A stretch of 64,000 nucleotides of DNA from Dyadobacter sp. 50-39. Its GTDB lineage: Bacteria; Bacteroidota; Bacteroidia; Cytophagales; Spirosomataceae. Location: the NCBI GenBank assembly GCA_001898145.1, contig MKSR01000019.1, forward strand, positions 310,001 through 374,000, in the 5' to 3' direction. The translations under genes and the position numbers were made by a program. Shown here one piece after another: positions 61,827-64,000 of this stretch; the stretch's first letter is position 1, and every line of letters starts with the position of its first letter. A model generated the notes under the pieces. The model had not been told where the DNA came from, made no database searches, and saw only the letters and a program-made list of their open reading frames with translations.

Positions 61827-62000
61827 TTTTTATGAGTTAAGAAGGTTTCAGAGATTCGAAAGATCGCTAGTTTTATCGGGTTAATTTACGCAGGATGTAA
61901 CCTTTCAGCAATTTTTCCTGAATTCTGTTATCCTTTGGCCAGCTCACCCCGCACCGGGATGCCGTATCTTGCAAACCTAACCGATTTACCCGTTTTTCAA

Positions 62001-62687
62001 ATGCCCAATCTTTTACTCGTTGAAGACGACGCCAACCTCGGAATGCTTCTTCAGGAATACCTGACCGATAAAGGCTTTCCCACCGACCTTGCTACTGACG
62101 GGCAAAAGGGCTGGCAGCATTTTGTGGACAAAGCATACGATTTGTGCATTTTCGATGTGATGATGCCCAAAAAAGATGGCTTTTCGCTGGCTAAGGAGGT
62201 CCGGATGAGTGGGCGTGATGTGCCTATTATTTTTCTAACGGCAAAGTCGATGAAAGAGGATACGATGCAGGGATTCCGGGTGGGTGCAGACGATTACGTT
62301 ACCAAGCCTTTCGATCGGGAGGAGCTCCTCATGCGGATCCAGGCCATTCTCAGGCGCTACAACCGGCAAGCCGACCAGCAGGAAGAAGTGAAGGTGTTCC
62401 GGATTGGCCAGTATACATTTGACTACAATCATCAGCAGTTAGCGATCGGCGACAATTCAGCCCGCCTGACGAGCAAAGAATCGGAACTGCTCCGTTTGTT
62501 TTGCCAGAATCTCAACCAGCCTATCAGCCGTAGCTTTGCCCTGAAGACCATCTGGGGCGATGATTCCTACTTCAATGCCCGCAGCATGGATGTTTACATT
62601 ACGAAGCTCCGCAAATACCTCCGAGAAGACCCGTCGATCCAGATCATGAATTTGCACGGTGAGGGTTTCAAGCTTATGGTTGGATAG
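62001..62687 (+). CDS. OmpR/PhoB-type response regulator
   Basis: The 228-residue protein has a receiver domain (LLLVEDD with D9, D10; phosphoacceptor D52 in CIFDVMMP; T80 in FLTAKS; K102 in VTKPFD) and a winged-helix output domain (about 130-228; RLTSKESELLRLFCQN, SMDVYITKLRKYLREDPSIQI). ATG 62001 is chosen; the frame extends to 61935 without domain. No histidine kinase lies next to it, so it is an orphan in this window. It is 141 nt before hemB. Confidence 0.93.
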   Translation: MPNLLLVEDDANLGMLLQEYLTDKGFPTDLATDGQKGWQHFVDKAYDLCIFDVMMPKKDGFSLAKEVRMSGRDVPIIFLTAKSMKEDTMQGFRVGADDYVTKPFDREELLMRIQAILRRYNRQADQQEEVKVFRIGQYTFDYNHQQLAIGDNSARLTSKESELLRLFCQNLNQPISRSFALKTIWGDDSYFNARSMDVYITKLRKYLREDPSIQIMNLHGEGFKLMVG

Positions 62688-62828
62688 ATTCAGGAGGGAT
62701 AGAGGGAGGAAAGGTCTGCGAAAAAGGGGACTGTTAAGGAAACTCTGCGTTTCTTTGTGTCGTTTTCCTTAATGTATTTCCAAAAGCTTCTATAAATGCC
62801 GACGGCCGATCGCCGACAGCCCAATATC

Positions 62829-63812
62829 ATGATCCAATTATCCCGTCGCCCACGACGCAATAGAAAATCCGCAGGTGTCCGTGACCTGGTGCAGGAAACC
62901 AATTTGCAGGTATCCGATTTCATTTTCCCCATGTTTGTCGTAGATGGAACCGGGCAGAAGTCTGAGGTGAAGTCGATGCCGGGCATTTACCGCTATTCGC
63001 TCGACAACCTGCTCGAAGAGCTCAAAGAAGTGACCGACCTTGGCATCAGGGCCATCGACCTATTCCCCAATTACCCGGAAAGCAAAAAAGACCGGTTTGC
63101 GTCGGAAAGCTATCATGAGGACACCTTTTACCTTAGAGCCATTACGGCCGTAAAAGAGCGGTTTCCCGAACTTGTGATCATGACAGACGTGGCCATGGAC
63201 CCGTACAGCTCCGACGGGCACGACGGGCTTGTGGAAGATGGGAAGATACTGAACGATGCGACGCTGGAAATTTTGGCCAACATGTCGCTGGCGCAAGCCA
63301 AGGCCGGTGCCGACATTCTCGGCCCGAGCGATATGATGGATGGCCGCGTAGGCCACATCCGCCGTCACCTCGATGTGCACGGATTTACCGATGTGAGCAT
63401 TATGTCGTATTCTGCCAAATATGCCAGCGCTTTCTACGGCCCTTTCCGCGATGCATTGGAGTCGGCGCCGAAGTTTGGGGATAAAAAGACCTACCAAATG
63501 AACCCTGCTAACAAGCGGGAGGCATTACTTGAAGCGCAGCAGGATTTCGAAGAAGGGGCCGACATGCTCATGGTCAAACCCGCATTGTCGTACCTCGACA
63601 TTATCCGCCTGCTCGACGAAAACTTCGACATTCCAATAGCTGCCTACAACGTTTCAGGCGAATATGCGATGGTGAAAGCCGCTGCACAAAACGGCTGGCT
63701 CGACGGCGAACGCGCAATGATGGAAGTCCTGACAAGCATCCGTCGTGCCGGTGCCAAATGCATTCTTACCTATTTCGCGAAGGAAGCAGCCGTGCTCTTG
63801 AATAAACGGTAG
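62829..63812 (+). CDS. hemB: Delta-aminolevulinic acid dehydratase
   Basis: The 327-residue enzyme joins two aminolevulinates into porphobilinogen for haem and other tetrapyrroles. It begins IQLSRRPRRNRKSAGVRDLV, and carries the two Schiff-base lysines in IMSYSAKYASAFYGPFRDA (about residue 195) and LMVKPALSYLDII (about 248). Where zinc-type enzymes have a Cys cluster, this one reads DVAMDPYSSDGHDG, so it is the Asp-type that depends on magnesium or no catalytic zinc. The frame opens at 62796; ATG 62829 begins the family match. A terminator follows. Confidence 0.96.
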   Translation: MIQLSRRPRRNRKSAGVRDLVQETNLQVSDFIFPMFVVDGTGQKSEVKSMPGIYRYSLDNLLEELKEVTDLGIRAIDLFPNYPESKKDRFASESYHEDTFYLRAITAVKERFPELVIMTDVAMDPYSSDGHDGLVEDGKILNDATLEILANMSLAQAKAGADILGPSDMMDGRVGHIRRHLDVHGFTDVSIMSYSAKYASAFYGPFRDALESAPKFGDKKTYQMNPANKREALLEAQQDFEEGADMLMVKPALSYLDIIRLLDENFDIPIAAYNVSGEYAMVKAAAQNGWLDGERAMMEVLTSIRRAGAKCILTYFAKEAAVLLNKR

Positions 63813-63837
63813 CGAATTCCGATTACCGCAACATACG

Positions 63838-63878
63838 AATGTGAAGATGTCTGATTAACTTACATCTTCACATTTTCT
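63838..63878 (+). terminator. Terminator after hemB
   Basis: A 13-bp stem, AATGTGAAGATGT with ACATCTTCACATT, around an 11-nt loop and ending in a T-rich tail. Confidence 0.85.
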
Positions 63879-63901
63879 TTTGGAAACCATTTAAAACAGT
63901 C

Positions 63902-64000
63902 ATGAAACTATCATTACTACTGTTACCCCTCGGTCTGGCCCTCACCCTTCCGGCCATTGCTCAGAAAAAAACGTCTTCATTACCTGAATTTCATGTAAAA
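63902..64000 (+). CDS. Exported protein, N-terminus only (partial)
   Basis: The gene starts at ATG 63902 and runs off the window after 33 codons. The visible part is a signal peptide (MKLSLLLLPLGLALTLPAIA, cut before Q-K-K) and the first mature residues TSSLPEFHVK. Too little is present to name a family. Confidence 0.75.
   Translation, partial: MKLSLLLLPLGLALTLPAIAQKKTSSLPEFHVK

Noticed and set aside
1-64000. tRNA, rRNA or riboswitch genes
   Set aside because: Intergenic regions were scanned by eye; none shows a cloverleaf, rRNA sequence or a recognisable riboswitch core. A covariance-model search would be the proper test.

Overview
The window is one contiguous stretch of a Bacteroidota chromosome, most probably from Cytophagales and close to Dyadobacter (genus is an inference). 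Pointers: a fused SecDF, a GldB gliding lipoprotein, tandem DUF6089/PorG-like barrels, a MAKK-type DUF4295 protein next to L33 and FtsY, an LptD-like gene beside an amidase and an MCE protein, many TAnnTTTG -7 boxes (the Bacteroidota primary promoter motif), and roughly 50% GC. About 56 complete protein genes, one clear pseudogene and two genes cut by the window edges were found. No rRNA, tRNA, CRISPR array, prophage or intact insertion sequence was seen.

Layout. 1-1.24 kb: end of a probable type VI secretion baseplate cluster (TssF-like C-terminus, TssG-like). 1.4-6.7 kb: small exported protein, SecDF, amino acid permease. 6.8-14.4 kb, all minus: LhgO, AnmK, then recQ-purD-ricT. 14.5-19.3 kb: KdsD (plus), then DUF4293, RimO, FtsY, DUF4295 and L33 on minus, with interspersed palindromes. 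19.5-26 kb: cytochrome c lipoprotein, GatB, TlpA-like protein, a divergent NAD-binding protein, GldB and an isolated NuoH. 26-28.4 kb, minus: a three-gene ABC transporter set with a His/acid-rich extracytoplasmic loop and a CxxC exported protein. 28.4-35.3 kb, mostly plus: two DUF6089 barrels, DUF2911, a trypsin-like protease, YjjG (minus), an ECF sigma factor with a small overlapping gene, endonuclease III and a double-FKBP lipoprotein. 35.3-40.0 kb, minus: a fused E1 alpha/beta 2-oxoacid dehydrogenase followed at 4 nt by a sugar transferase, an acetyltransferase and an aminotransferase (PglC/D/E-like).

40-48 kb is envelope and acyl-CoA metabolism: DUF1573, LptD-like (minus), amidase, MCE protein, acyl-CoA carboxylase beta subunit, HIBADH-like oxidoreductase. 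48-56.6 kb holds a DUF4136 lipoprotein, AroB, a double VOC protein, a wrecked AAA/DUF4143 ATPase behind a perfect 16-bp inverted repeat, an acyltransferase, a kinase-like/HAD phosphatase pair and a second amidase. 56.7-64 kb: YifB, Uma2, a VWA-like lipoprotein, FabI, an alpha/beta hydrolase, an OmpR-type regulator, HemB and the start of an exported protein.

Most of the content is housekeeping. The stretches most worth a second look are the metal-transporter-like ABC trio (25,962-28,350), the glycan trio coupled to the E1 fusion (35,316-40,019), the sigma factor with its overlapping small gene (32,753-33,575), and the degraded ATPase with its palindrome (51,337-52,436).
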